A stretch of DNA of 7,464 nt from an uncultured Lachnospiraceae bacterium (GTDB lineage: Bacteria > Bacillota > Clostridia > Lachnospirales > Lachnospiraceae), in assembly GCA_910586955.1 (NCBI GenBank), contig CAJUMM010000114.1, positions 1-7,464 on the forward strand, given 5' to 3'. Below are positions 1 through 6,636 of the stretch, one piece after another. Below the pieces are notes generated by a model, which saw only the letters and a list, made by a program, of their open reading frames with translations, was not told the DNA's origin and did no database searches. The first letter of the stretch is position 1; every line of letters starts with the position of its first letter. The position numbers and the translations under genes are program-made.

Positions 1-17
1 TTTAATACGTCTGCCAT
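1..17 (-). CDS. Start of NADPH-dependent glutamate synthase-like / NfnB large subunit (partial, runs off the left edge)
   Basis: Only the first five codons and two bases are present, reading M-A-D-V-L. The ATG (17-15) overlaps the TAA stop of the upstream flavoprotein gene by one base (TAATG). It is preceded by a very strong ribosome binding site, GGAGGTGA at 31-24, six bases away. From memory, MADVLK is a common opening of clostridial homotetrameric glutamate synthase/NfnB proteins. These bind FAD and two [4Fe-4S] clusters and use NADP(H). The tight overlap after an NfnA-like gene fits a translationally coupled two-subunit enzyme. The identity is inferred mainly from context, because so little of the gene is visible. 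Confidence 0.6.
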
Positions 18-901
18 TATTTGTCACCTCCGCAATTTCCGCATCCGCCGTGATGGGTATCACCCTCCTGGTATTTCAGAAGACGGCGTCCTTCTTCGGT
101 CTTGTACATTGCCGCACGCTTCATCGCCTGATCAAAGTCAATCAAATGCCCGTCAAACTCCGGACCATCCACGCAGGCGAATTTTACTTCGTCTCCAACC
201 AGCACACGGCAGGCACCGCACATGCCGGTACCGTCCACCATAATGGGGTTCATGCTGACGATGGTGGGAATGCCCAGCTTCTTGGTGGTCAGGCAGGCAA
301 ATTTCATCATAATCATGGGGCCGATGGCTACGCAGAGATCGTACTTGTGGCCCTCGCTTACCAGTTTCTCCAGCATGGCTGTGCCTACGCCGTGGAATCC
401 GTAGCTTCCGTCGTCCGTACACAGGTGGAGATTCCCCACTTTGCTCATTTCCTCCTCCAGAATCAGGAGATCCTTTGTCCTGGCGCCCACGATAATGTCG
501 CACTCAATTCCATGCTCATGGAGCCATTTGGCCTGGGGATAGACGGGAGCCGTTCCCACACCGCCTGCGATAAAGACCACCTTTTTCTTCTTTACTTCTT
601 CGAAATCCTCTGTGACCAGCTCAGAAGGCCGGCCCAGGGGACCTACAAAGTCCAGGAAGAAATCTCCTTCCTTCAAATCGACCATTTTAGAGGTGGATAC
701 TCCGATGGGCTGGAATACGATGGTGACGGTTCCGGCCTCTCTGTCGTAATCACAGATGGTCAGCGGAATCCGTTCTGCCGTCTCGTCCAGTCTTACGATA
801 ATAAATTGTCCCGGCTCACAGGTCTTTGCCACTCTGGGAGCGTGGACGACTTTCATGTAGACATTTGCAGAGAGCTGCTCTGCCTTCAAAATCTTGAACA
901 T
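17..901 (-). CDS. nfnA: Sulfide/dihydroorotate dehydrogenase-like FAD/NAD-binding protein, NfnA-type small subunit
   Basis: This 294-residue cytosolic flavoprotein belongs to the ferredoxin-NADP reductase fold family. The N-terminal half is an FAD-binding barrel with the flavin motif RIPLTI near residue 45. An NAD-binding Rossmann half follows, with GGVGTAP near residues 113-119. A C-terminal [2Fe-2S] region has Asp223, Cys228, Cys231 and Cys243 (VDGTGMCGACR, then FACVDGPEF). The one-Asp/three-Cys pattern and the coupled downstream glutamate-synthase-like start favour NfnA over PyrK. In characterised NfnAB complexes, reduced ferredoxin and NADH together reduce two NADP+ by flavin-based electron bifurcation, with the small subunit handling NAD(H). 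The chosen ATG at 901 has AGGAGG six bases upstream. An in-frame TTG at 934 sits inside a leader hairpin and is unlikely. The C-terminus ends in a His/Cys-rich tail (HHGGCGNCGGDK). A sulfide dehydrogenase or glutamate synthase small subunit remains possible. Confidence 0.9.
   Translation of the reverse strand: MFKILKAEQLSANVYMKVVHAPRVAKTCEPGQFIIVRLDETAERIPLTICDYDREAGTVTIVFQPIGVSTSKMVDLKEGDFFLDFVGPLGRPSELVTEDFEEVKKKKVVFIAGGVGTAPVYPQAKWLHEHGIECDIIVGARTKDLLILEEEMSKVGNLHLCTDDGSYGFHGVGTAMLEKLVSEGHKYDLCVAIGPMIMMKFACLTTKKLGIPTIVSMNPIMVDGTGMCGACRVLVGDEVKFACVDGPEFDGHLIDFDQAMKRAAMYKTEEGRRLLKYQEGDTHHGGCGNCGGDK
24..31 (-). promoter_or_regulatory. Ribosome binding site of the downstream large-subunit gene
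   Basis: GGAGGTGA lies inside the last codons of the upstream flavoprotein gene, six bases before the ATG at 17-15. It is fully complementary to the 3' end of 16S rRNA over eight bases. Together with the TAATG overlap it supports coupled translation of the two subunits. Confidence 0.75.
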
Positions 902-907
902 AAATTT

Positions 908-913
908 CCTCCT
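908..913 (-). promoter_or_regulatory. Ribosome binding site of nfnA
   Basis: AGGAGG lies six bases before the ATG at 901-899. It decides the start against the in-frame TTG at 934, which has no such site and would fall within the inverted repeat at 928-952. Confidence 0.85.
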
Positions 914-927
914 GGAGTATATTTTTT

Positions 928-952
928 GGCACAATCTTCTTTCCCTTGTGCC
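928..952 (-). repeat. Inverted repeat / RNA hairpin 2 in the nfnA leader
   Basis: Perfect 7-bp arms (GGCACAA and TTGTGCC, at 952-946 and 934-928 in transcript order) enclose an 11-base loop. In the transcript the stem is followed by AAAAAATATA and then, 15 bases after the stem, by the ribosome binding site. There is no U-tract on the transcript side, so it is not a canonical terminator of this strand. It may be a regulatory RNA stem or a DNA operator; the sequence cannot tell which. Confidence 0.6.
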
Positions 953-958
953 GCTTCT

Positions 959-984
959 GTACGGCCTTGGAATTTAAGCCGTAC
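959..984 (-). repeat. Inverted repeat / RNA hairpin 1 in the nfnA leader
   Basis: Perfect 7-bp arms (GTACGGC and GCCGTAC) enclose a 12-base loop. It starts about 13 bases after the predicted transcription start and is separated from hairpin 2 by six bases (AGAAGC in the transcript). Its loop contains UUCC and the loop of hairpin 2 contains GGAA, so a 4-bp loop-loop contact is possible but unproven. No T-tract follows the stem, so it is not a normal terminator. Confidence 0.6.
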
Positions 985-1003
985 ATTCTTACTCATCCTT
1001 TTT

Positions 1004-1032
1004 ATCATAATGCAAATCGGCCCGGATTTCAA
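1004..1032 (-). promoter_or_regulatory. Sigma-A promoter of nfnA and the downstream large-subunit gene
   Basis: The -35 box is TTGAAA (1032-1027) and the -10 box TATGAT (1009-1004), with a 17-base spacer. Each box differs from consensus by one base. Transcription should start near 998-996, giving a leader of about 96 bases that contains both hairpins. The promoter begins only nine bases after the stop of the Dabb gene, so nfnA probably has its own transcript, although no terminator separates it from upstream readthrough. Confidence 0.75.
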
Positions 1033-1040
1033 CCAGATTC

Positions 1041-1343
1041 TTATATTTCGTAATCAAAACAGACCCGGTCACAGGCTGCAGGCTTGATTACTTCCTCCGC
1101 CACCGCCACATGGAGGGGATGCACCTGGTACCCTTCCAGATCTTCCGGCGTGTCCAGATCCGATATCAGCATCAGATCCCGGTTGCTGCCCGGGAGACGG
1201 TTCAGTTTCATTTCCGCGGACCGCAAGCCTGGGATCTGCCCTACCAGGGCCTTTAGGCGGGTGTCCGCTTCCTTCGCCATGTCTTCACGTTTCTCTGAGG
1301 GAAAATCTTCCTTGAAATTCCACATTACAATGTGTTTTACCAT
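1041..1343 (-). CDS. Dabb family protein (stress-responsive alpha/beta barrel domain)
   Basis: The 100-residue product is one complete Dabb domain, a small ferredoxin-like fold that forms dimers. Family hallmarks are the opening MVKHIVMWNFK, the central PGLRSAEM and DLMLISDL strands, and the closing segment YQVHPLHVAVAEEV with a terminal CFDYEI. Members occur in stress-response proteins, polyketide cyclases and many uncharacterised bacterial proteins. No specific substrate can be assigned here. There is no signal peptide or membrane segment, so it should be cytosolic. The ATG start has AGGAGG at 1355-1350 with a six-base spacer. It lies 118 bases after the zinc-ribbon gene with no clear promoter or terminator between, so it may be transcribed by readthrough from the ftsK operon. 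Confidence 0.85.
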   Translation of the reverse strand: MVKHIVMWNFKEDFPSEKREDMAKEADTRLKALVGQIPGLRSAEMKLNRLPGSNRDLMLISDLDTPEDLEGYQVHPLHVAVAEEVIKPAACDRVCFDYEI

Positions 1344-1461
1344 AGTATGCCTCCTATTTTGAGTTCCGCTCCATCCCTACAGCGCCCCTTTTACTGGCAG
1401 AACTTCCAGCCGCATTCTGCGTCTGTAATTCCTGCCGGGCGCTTCCGGGATTCCGCTGTTT

Positions 1462-2370
1462 TTATGGTTTCAGCTTGTACACCAGCACCAGCTTTTCACT
1501 GATCATGCCCTTTTCGTTGATGGCTACGGCCGTGAGCAGGGTTTCCTCTGCGGAAATGCGGATGGCCTTTTCATAATGGGTGCTTTCTGCCGTAGGGTCC
1601 GTGCCGTCCAGGGTATAATAGATATCCCCGTATTCTGCGTAAAGTTCCAGGCTCATAGCCCGGTCGTAAGTTCCTTCCGGAACGCTGCAGGTGGGCTTTT
1701 CCACCCGGTAAGGACTAAGCTCCATCCGAAGACCTTCGTGGGGACAGTCTTTGATCACATTTTCGATTTCAAAGGTCCGGCCGGTTTTGTTCAGGATTTC
1801 CATCATTTCCAGGTAAAGCTCTTCCAGGACAATCCCGTCTCCCCGGACGCTGTCCTCCAGGCGGATGGCGCTTTTCATACAGTCTTCCGCCATCTCCCCG
1901 GCGCCGATGCCTGCGTAAGCCCTTGCCAGATACCGCAGGGGGCGGATATCCGAATCCCCGGTATTCTGCTGAAGCTCCCGGGCATGCTTCAGATAGGGAA
2001 GCGCCTCCTCATAAGACTCCTTTTCCGTCAGGGACATGCCTTTTCTCAGCTGGTAAGAATAACTGTTGTCCCGGATAATGGAAAAATAGGAAGCTAAAAA
2101 AATCAAAAAACAGAGCAGAATCCCGCAGAGCATGAGAAAACCTTTGTGAACACCCCGGAACTGCCACTTGGACTCTTTGAAGGGAGCTTCTTCCTTCTTT
2201 TCCTGGTTTGGTACTTTTTCCGTATTCTGTCCCGTCGTCTTGGGAACATGTCCGCCGATCACCAAATCATCCAGCGGATCGTAGTCCGGAACCATCTGCA
2301 CTTCCCTTCCGCAGATGCGGCAGAAAAGGCTTCCCGGCTCCAGCTCCGTATTGCAGTTCGGACAGCGCAT
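1462..2370 (-). CDS. Zinc-ribbon membrane protein with TPR-like region and chitobiase C-terminal-like domain
   Basis: The 302-residue protein has no function I can name. A zinc ribbon opens it, with Cys3, Cys6, Cys17 and Cys20 in two CxxC pairs (MRCPNC and FCRICG). A charged linker of about 50 residues follows. One membrane segment lies near residues 77-98. A helical TPR-like region (about 111-172) contains LRYLARAYAGIGAGEMAEDCMKSAI-type repeats. The last 80 residues (222-300) resemble the chitobiase/hexosaminidase C-terminal domain, with the signature IYYTLDGTDPT. This predicts a cytosolic zinc ribbon with the TPR and beta-sandwich part outside the cell. The ATG at 2370 was chosen over an in-frame TTG at 2394 because GAGGA lies seven bases upstream of it and the zinc ribbon starts right there. 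It begins 33 bases after the ftsK stop, so the two are likely cotranscribed. Confidence 0.85.
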   Translation of the reverse strand: MRCPNCNTELEPGSLFCRICGREVQMVPDYDPLDDLVIGGHVPKTTGQNTEKVPNQEKKEEAPFKESKWQFRGVHKGFLMLCGILLCFLIFLASYFSIIRDNSYSYQLRKGMSLTEKESYEEALPYLKHARELQQNTGDSDIRPLRYLARAYAGIGAGEMAEDCMKSAIRLEDSVRGDGIVLEELYLEMMEILNKTGRTFEIENVIKDCPHEGLRMELSPYRVEKPTCSVPEGTYDRAMSLELYAEYGDIYYTLDGTDPTAESTHYEKAIRISAEETLLTAVAINEKGMISEKLVLVYKLKP

Positions 2371-2403
2371 AAACCCTTCCTCTTTCTCTCTCAAAACGTA
2401 TTT

Positions 2404-5043
2404 TTAAAAATACTCTTCTAGGTAATGTTCAAATTCTTCCAGGGTCATAAGAATTTCACGGGGTTTGGTTCCCGCTTCTTCTCCCACAACACCTGCCTCC
2501 GCCAGCTGGTCCATGATCCGGGCAGCCCGGTTAAAGCCGACTTTAAACCAGCGCTGGAGCATACCGATGGAAGCCTTGTCCTTTTCGATGATAAATTTAC
2601 CAGCCTCTGCAAAGAGGGCGTCCCGTTCCGGACCGTCCCCCTGGGAGGAGACTTCTGACCCGGAAGCAGCCGGAAGGGTGTTGATCTCCTCTTCCACCTG
2701 GCTGCTGTAGGAGGTCTCCGCATGGTGTTCTTTCAGAAATTCCACCACGGCTCCCACTTCCTCATCGGACACAAAGGCTCCCTGTACCCGGACCGGCTTT
2801 GGGTAGCCGTAGGGATAAAAGAGCATATCGCCCTTGCCCAGGAGCTTTTCCGCCCCGTTCATATCCAGAATAGTCCTGGAATCTACCCCGGAAGATACCG
2901 CAAAGGCAATCCGGGAAGGCATATTGGCCTTAATAAGGCCGGTAATCACGTTAACCGAGGGCCGCTGGGTGGCAATGATAAGATGGATGCCGGCTGCACG
3001 GGCAAGCTGGGCCAGGCGGCAGATAGCGTCCTCCACCTCTCCGGGAGCTACCATCATCAGATCCGCCAGCTCGTCTACCACAATCACAATCTGGGGCATT
3101 TTCTCAGGTTTATTGTCGTCCGGAATATCCTTGATTCCCAGTATTTTTTCGTTGTAACCCTGAAGGTTGCGGACGTTGTAATCGGCAAAAAGCTTGTAGC
3201 GCTTTGTCATCTCCGCCACCGCCCAGTTCAAAGCTCCCGAGGCTTTCTTGGGATCTGTCACAACGGGAATGAGCAGATGGGGAATGCCGTTGTAAACACT
3301 TAACTCCACCACTTTCGGGTCTACCATAATGAGCTTTACATCCTCCGGATCAGCCTTGTAGAGAATGCTCATAATCAACGTATTGATACAGACGGATTTT
3401 CCCGAACCCGTAGCTCCTGCAATGAGAAGATGAGGCATCTTGGCAATATCCGTTACCATGGTTTTGCCGGCAATATCTTTTCCAACTGCAAAGGCAATGT
3501 TGGATTTGTGGGTTTTAAATTCCTGGGAGGAAATCAGCTCCCGGAAAGAGACAATGGAATTTTCCGCATTGGGGACCTCAATGCCCACTGCGGCCTTTCC
3601 GGGGATAGGAGCCTCAATGCGGATGTCCGCCACAGCCAGATTCAGTTTGATATCATCCGAAAGGCCAAGGATCTTGCTGACCTTTACTCCCTGATCCGGC
3701 TGAATCTCGTAACGGGTCACGGATGGCCCCCGGCTTACATCCGTCACCGTGACACTGACGCCGAAATCCCTCAAAATCTGCTGCAGGTGCATAGCCGTTT
3801 CCCTGAGCTTCTGCTCCACATCTTTCCCTGCTTTATTTTTTACCTGTTTTAAAAGACTGATGGGTGGAGGCGTGTAAGCCCGGGGGCGATTGGACTCCGT
3901 TCCATGAAAAGATAGTTCCCGGGCAGAATCATCGGAACTCTTCTCCTGTACCGGTTCCGGATTCCTGGGCGCCTGGGGATCCGTCCTGTGCATACCCGGT
4001 TCCGGAAAAGAAGCCGGAGCTTTTTCCTCCGGTTCTTCCGGCAGCTCTTCTTCCACAGATGCTTCCCAGGTTCCGGACACAATCTCTTCCTCCGGTTTTT
4101 GAGCTTCCACAGAAATGGGCTTCGGAACGGGCTCCGGAATCTCCTCCGGTATGAAGGTTTCCTCCTGACGCTGCCTGTGAAGAGGAATCTCAAACATTTC
4201 GTCCAGATCCTTTAAATCCGGCTGGGAAGAAAGGGTAATCTCCCGCATTTCATCCGTATAAGCATCCTTCCGGATGGTAGTCTCTTCCAGGGCCACGCCG
4301 GAAACTTTCCGCTCTGTCCGGCTCTTTTTCTCCGGCTCCTCCTGTTTCAGGTTCCGCCCGGATGCCTGATTCTCCAAGACTTTCCGCCGTGCGGCCCGCC
4401 GCTCCTCTGCCAGGATCCGGTGGCGCCTGGCGTCCTCCCTGGCCGTATCGTATACCTTTTTGCCTCCGGTTTTGACCCCGCCGATAAAAGAGCGCTCCGT
4501 GATCACCACCAGGCAGATAATCAGAAGAGCCAGAAGCACAATCCATGCGCCCGCAGTGCCAAAGGCTCCTTTAAGGATTTTGCAGAGCATTCCTCCGAAG
4601 AAGCCGCCTCCGGCCTTGTGTTCTGCCGAAAAGGCATAAAAAGCCGCAGCCGTCTCCTCTCCTCCCTTTTCCCCGCCGAACATCTGCAGGATACCGCAGA
4701 GCAGAAAGCCGGCCGCAATCATAGCCGTTCCTTTTACCAGAGCAATGGTATTTTCCCGGTTGGAAATGGAAAATGCCGCAACCAGGAACATGCCTATGGG
4801 TAATATGTATGCAAAGATACCGAACAGGCCGAACATGACGCCGCTTACAGCACCGCCTGCGGCCCCGCCGAATCCGAAATTGCTGATCAGAAGCAGCACC
4901 GAGAAGGCAAAGAGAAGCAGAACCTGAATCTCGTCCCGGATAAATGCGTTGTCCGCCTGTTTTTTCCCGGCCGTCCGCCTGGAGGCGGAGGTTGTCTTCT
5001 TTCGTGTGCTTGTCCGGCGTCTGCCGGATGTGTTGGATGCCAT
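2404..5043 (-). CDS. ftsK: DNA translocase FtsK/SpoIIIE
   Basis: The 879-residue protein is a complete membrane-anchored DNA pump. It moves chromosomal DNA through the closing division or sporulation septum by ATP hydrolysis. Four hydrophobic segments lie near residues 39-56, 64-91, 102-122 and 166-182. A Glu/Pro-rich linker runs from about 190 to 390. The alpha domain follows (about 394-485), then the RecA-like motor with Walker A GATGSGKS at 543-550 and Walker B VVDELADL with Asp657 and Glu658. A C-terminal gamma winged helix (about 805-870, SIGMLQRWFKVGFNRAARIMDQL) is the domain that reads orienting DNA sequences. The ATG at 5043 gives the typical basic N-terminus (MASNTSGRRRTSTRKK) and has GGGAGGGA ten bases upstream. 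A GTG at 5211 would overlap the upstream gene and sit before the promoter. Sequence alone does not separate a vegetative FtsK from a sporulation SpoIIIE. Confidence 0.97.
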   Translation of the reverse strand: MASNTSGRRRTSTRKKTTSASRRTAGKKQADNAFIRDEIQVLLLFAFSVLLLISNFGFGGAAGGAVSGVMFGLFGIFAYILPIGMFLVAAFSISNRENTIALVKGTAMIAAGFLLCGILQMFGGEKGGEETAAAFYAFSAEHKAGGGFFGGMLCKILKGAFGTAGAWIVLLALLIICLVVITERSFIGGVKTGGKKVYDTAREDARRHRILAEERRAARRKVLENQASGRNLKQEEPEKKSRTERKVSGVALEETTIRKDAYTDEMREITLSSQPDLKDLDEMFEIPLHRQRQEETFIPEEIPEPVPKPISVEAQKPEEEIVSGTWEASVEEELPEEPEEKAPASFPEPGMHRTDPQAPRNPEPVQEKSSDDSARELSFHGTESNRPRAYTPPPISLLKQVKNKAGKDVEQKLRETAMHLQQILRDFGVSVTVTDVSRGPSVTRYEIQPDQGVKVSKILGLSDDIKLNLAVADIRIEAPIPGKAAVGIEVPNAENSIVSFRELISSQEFKTHKSNIAFAVGKDIAGKTMVTDIAKMPHLLIAGATGSGKSVCINTLIMSILYKADPEDVKLIMVDPKVVELSVYNGIPHLLIPVVTDPKKASGALNWAVAEMTKRYKLFADYNVRNLQGYNEKILGIKDIPDDNKPEKMPQIVIVVDELADLMMVAPGEVEDAICRLAQLARAAGIHLIIATQRPSVNVITGLIKANMPSRIAFAVSSGVDSRTILDMNGAEKLLGKGDMLFYPYGYPKPVRVQGAFVSDEEVGAVVEFLKEHHAETSYSSQVEEEINTLPAASGSEVSSQGDGPERDALFAEAGKFIIEKDKASIGMLQRWFKVGFNRAARIMDQLAEAGVVGEEAGTKPREILMTLEEFEHYLEEYF

Positions 5044-5053
5044 TGCTGTTTCG

Positions 5054-5061
5054 TCCCTCCC
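5054..5061 (-). promoter_or_regulatory. Ribosome binding site of ftsK
   Basis: GGGAGGGA lies ten bases before the ATG at 5043-5041. The spacing is slightly long but acceptable. It supports this start over the in-frame GTG at 5211. Confidence 0.7.
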
Positions 5062-5079
5062 ATTTACGCAATTATAATT

Positions 5080-5108
5080 AGTATAGCATTTTTTCAAGTC
5101 CTTGTAAA
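5080..5108 (-). promoter_or_regulatory. Sigma-A promoter of the ftsK operon
   Basis: The -35 box is TTTACA (5108-5103) and the -10 box TATACT (5085-5080), with a 17-base spacer. Transcription should start near 5073, leaving about 30 untranslated bases before the ATG. A perfect TATAAT at 5076-5071 lies four bases beyond the -10 box and has TTGAAA (5098-5093, wait-free 15-base gap in round terms) upstream, so a second overlapping start is conceivable. The promoter likely serves ftsK and the zinc-ribbon gene 33 bases after it. Confidence 0.75.
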
Positions 5109-5147
5109 TGTTCGGGACAAATTTTGCCGGTACCCTCCGGAAGTCTG

Positions 5148-6605
5148 TCAGATCAGTCCCCGGAAAGGCTGGATCACAAAACCGAAAATCTTCCAGGCAG
5201 CCCGCTTCCACAAAGGGGCTTTTCCAGGTGTAAGATGAGCCGGAATTTCGTAATTCTTTCCGTCCAGGACCTTTCTGGAATCTGCCTCCATGGCCTTCAC
5301 ATACCCTTCTAATTCCCGGTTCAGCTCTTTGCTTTCAATGACCAGCATCAGCTCCGTATCCAGATAAGAACTTCTGAGATCCAGGTTATAGGAGCCGATG
5401 ACGGACAAGTCCTCATCGATAAGAATGCTCTTTCCATGGTTGGAAATTCCCCCGTCATACTCATAGAGGCTAATTCCCGTGTCCAGAATTTCCTCTTTGT
5501 GGCGGAGGTAATCGCTGGAAGCCACGAAATTGTCTCCGTTTTCCACGGCGTTCAAAATCAGCCGGGTATCCGGCACCTGTTCTTTTAGTTCCCGGAGCCG
5601 GCTATACATATAGTCATTGCAGACCACATAGGGAGACTGGATCACCACCCGCTCCCGGGCTTCTTCCATCAGCCGGGTCAGCTGGTAGAAAACCACAGGT
5701 TCCTTGCTGTAGATGGTTGTGGGGTTGGCCAGCAGGCGGATGGCCCCGGCCTCATAAGTGTGAGCCCCATAATCCCAGCTTTCATCAAATAATTGGGGAT
5801 GGGATACCAGGAGGCTTTGAAAGCGTTCTTCCAGCATGGCCCGCTGTTCCTTGACTTTTTCTTTTTCTGCCAGGCTTTCATCTTTATGAAAAGGCCTGCA
5901 GTCCTTCTGGTTCCACACACTCTCAAAATAGGCCTCCAGCTCATATAAGGAGCTGTCCCGGTTTCCCGGCTGTGTGTTGTATACCAGGACTTCCCGGTCC
6001 AGGCTTATATTTTTGTCTGTGCAGGCTCCGATAAAATAGTCAAAGGTATTACGTCCTCCCAGAAGGTAAGCTTCCTCATCCACAATGATATATTTGTCGT
6101 GCATCCTCCCCTGGAGCTTCCAGGGTGTGAAAAGATTTGGTTTGTTATAGAGACGGATTTCCACATTTGGATGGGAAGACAGTGCATAGAACAATTCCTT
6201 CCCCTCCATACGGACAAGCCCGCTGATCCCGTCCACCAGAATCTGCACCTGCACCCCTGCATCCGCCCGGTTTAAAAGAACGGCCAGAATATCTTTTGTA
6301 CTCTCTCCGGGCCGCATATCGAAAGTAGCCAGCACAATCCGTTCCTTGGCCCTGCCAAAAAGGCGCATCCGCTCCTCCCAGGCACTCTCATTGGTTTCCA
6401 CAATCCCTGCCCGGTCACAGCCCGAGGTTCCCTGCCGGAACTTAGATAAATCAAAGCCGGAAACCGTAGTTTCCCTCACTTCCGGGCAGGAAAAAAAGGG
6501 AGCCATGGCCCCCACCATGAGATAAAGCAAAGCAAACAGCAGCAGACTCTTAAGGGTAAACCTTACAGGATGGTCCAAAATACGTTTCCGAATCCGGGTT
6601 TTCAT
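5148..6605 (-). CDS. Membrane-anchored phospholipase D superfamily protein (cardiolipin synthase-like)
   Basis: The 485-residue protein carries two intact HKD motifs, the paired active sites of the phospholipase D/cardiolipin synthase superfamily. The first is MHDKYIIVD with His169, Lys171 and Asp176. The second is NHGKSILID with His390, Lys392 and Asp397. Each is followed by the usual Gly and Asn (GGRN, GSYN). A basic N-terminus (KTRIRKR) leads into one membrane segment near residues 15-38, which probably anchors the catalytic part to the outer face. Known family reactions are transphosphatidylation (two phosphatidylglycerols to cardiolipin) or phosphodiester hydrolysis; the substrate cannot be read here. 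Bacterial ClsA types usually have two N-terminal membrane segments, unlike this one. The ATG at 6605 has GAGGAG seven bases upstream. An in-frame TTG at 6665 coincides with the promoter -35 box, so it cannot be the start of this transcript. Confidence 0.9.
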   Translation of the reverse strand: MKTRIRKRILDHPVRFTLKSLLLFALLYLMVGAMAPFFSCPEVRETTVSGFDLSKFRQGTSGCDRAGIVETNESAWEERMRLFGRAKERIVLATFDMRPGESTKDILAVLLNRADAGVQVQILVDGISGLVRMEGKELFYALSSHPNVEIRLYNKPNLFTPWKLQGRMHDKYIIVDEEAYLLGGRNTFDYFIGACTDKNISLDREVLVYNTQPGNRDSSLYELEAYFESVWNQKDCRPFHKDESLAEKEKVKEQRAMLEERFQSLLVSHPQLFDESWDYGAHTYEAGAIRLLANPTTIYSKEPVVFYQLTRLMEEARERVVIQSPYVVCNDYMYSRLRELKEQVPDTRLILNAVENGDNFVASSDYLRHKEEILDTGISLYEYDGGISNHGKSILIDEDLSVIGSYNLDLRSSYLDTELMLVIESKELNRELEGYVKAMEADSRKVLDGKNYEIPAHLTPGKAPLWKRAAWKIFGFVIQPFRGLI

Positions 6606-6612
6606 AAAACTT

Positions 6613-6618
6613 CTCCTC
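6613..6618 (-). promoter_or_regulatory. Ribosome binding site of the phospholipase D-like gene
   Basis: GAGGAG lies seven bases before the ATG at 6605-6603. It fits within the short leader predicted from the promoter at 6637-6665 and fixes the start. Confidence 0.8.
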
Positions 6619-6636
6619 TTTTGCAGAATATCCAAA

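Noticed and set aside
928..952. Possible intrinsic terminator, because a stem lies next to a run of six T on the plus strand
   Set aside because: The T-run precedes the stem on the plus strand and appears as A-run after it in the minus-strand transcript, so it is on the wrong side in both directions.
50..1087. Long plus-strand open frame of 345 codons opposite nfnA
   Set aside because: It is the antisense shadow of nfnA. It has no recognisable domain and a His/Gly-rich low-quality composition, whereas the minus-strand frame is a clear protein family.
1397..1420. Inverted repeat GCAGAA/TTCTGC between the zinc-ribbon and Dabb genes
   Set aside because: The arms are only six bases with a 12-base loop and no T-tract follows, so I cannot call it a terminator or operator.
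2722..3303. Plus-strand open frame of 193 codons inside ftsK
   Set aside because: It lies fully opposite the conserved FtsK motor domain and has no family features of its own.
5109..5147. Possible terminator after the phospholipase D-like gene (CCGG/CCGG stem)
   Set aside because: The stem is only four to five base pairs and is followed by CAAAATTTG, not a T-tract.
5044..5211. Extended N-terminus of FtsK from a GTG at 5211
   Set aside because: It would overlap the upstream gene by 64 bases and lie upstream of the ftsK promoter, and the added residues do not resemble an FtsK N-terminus.
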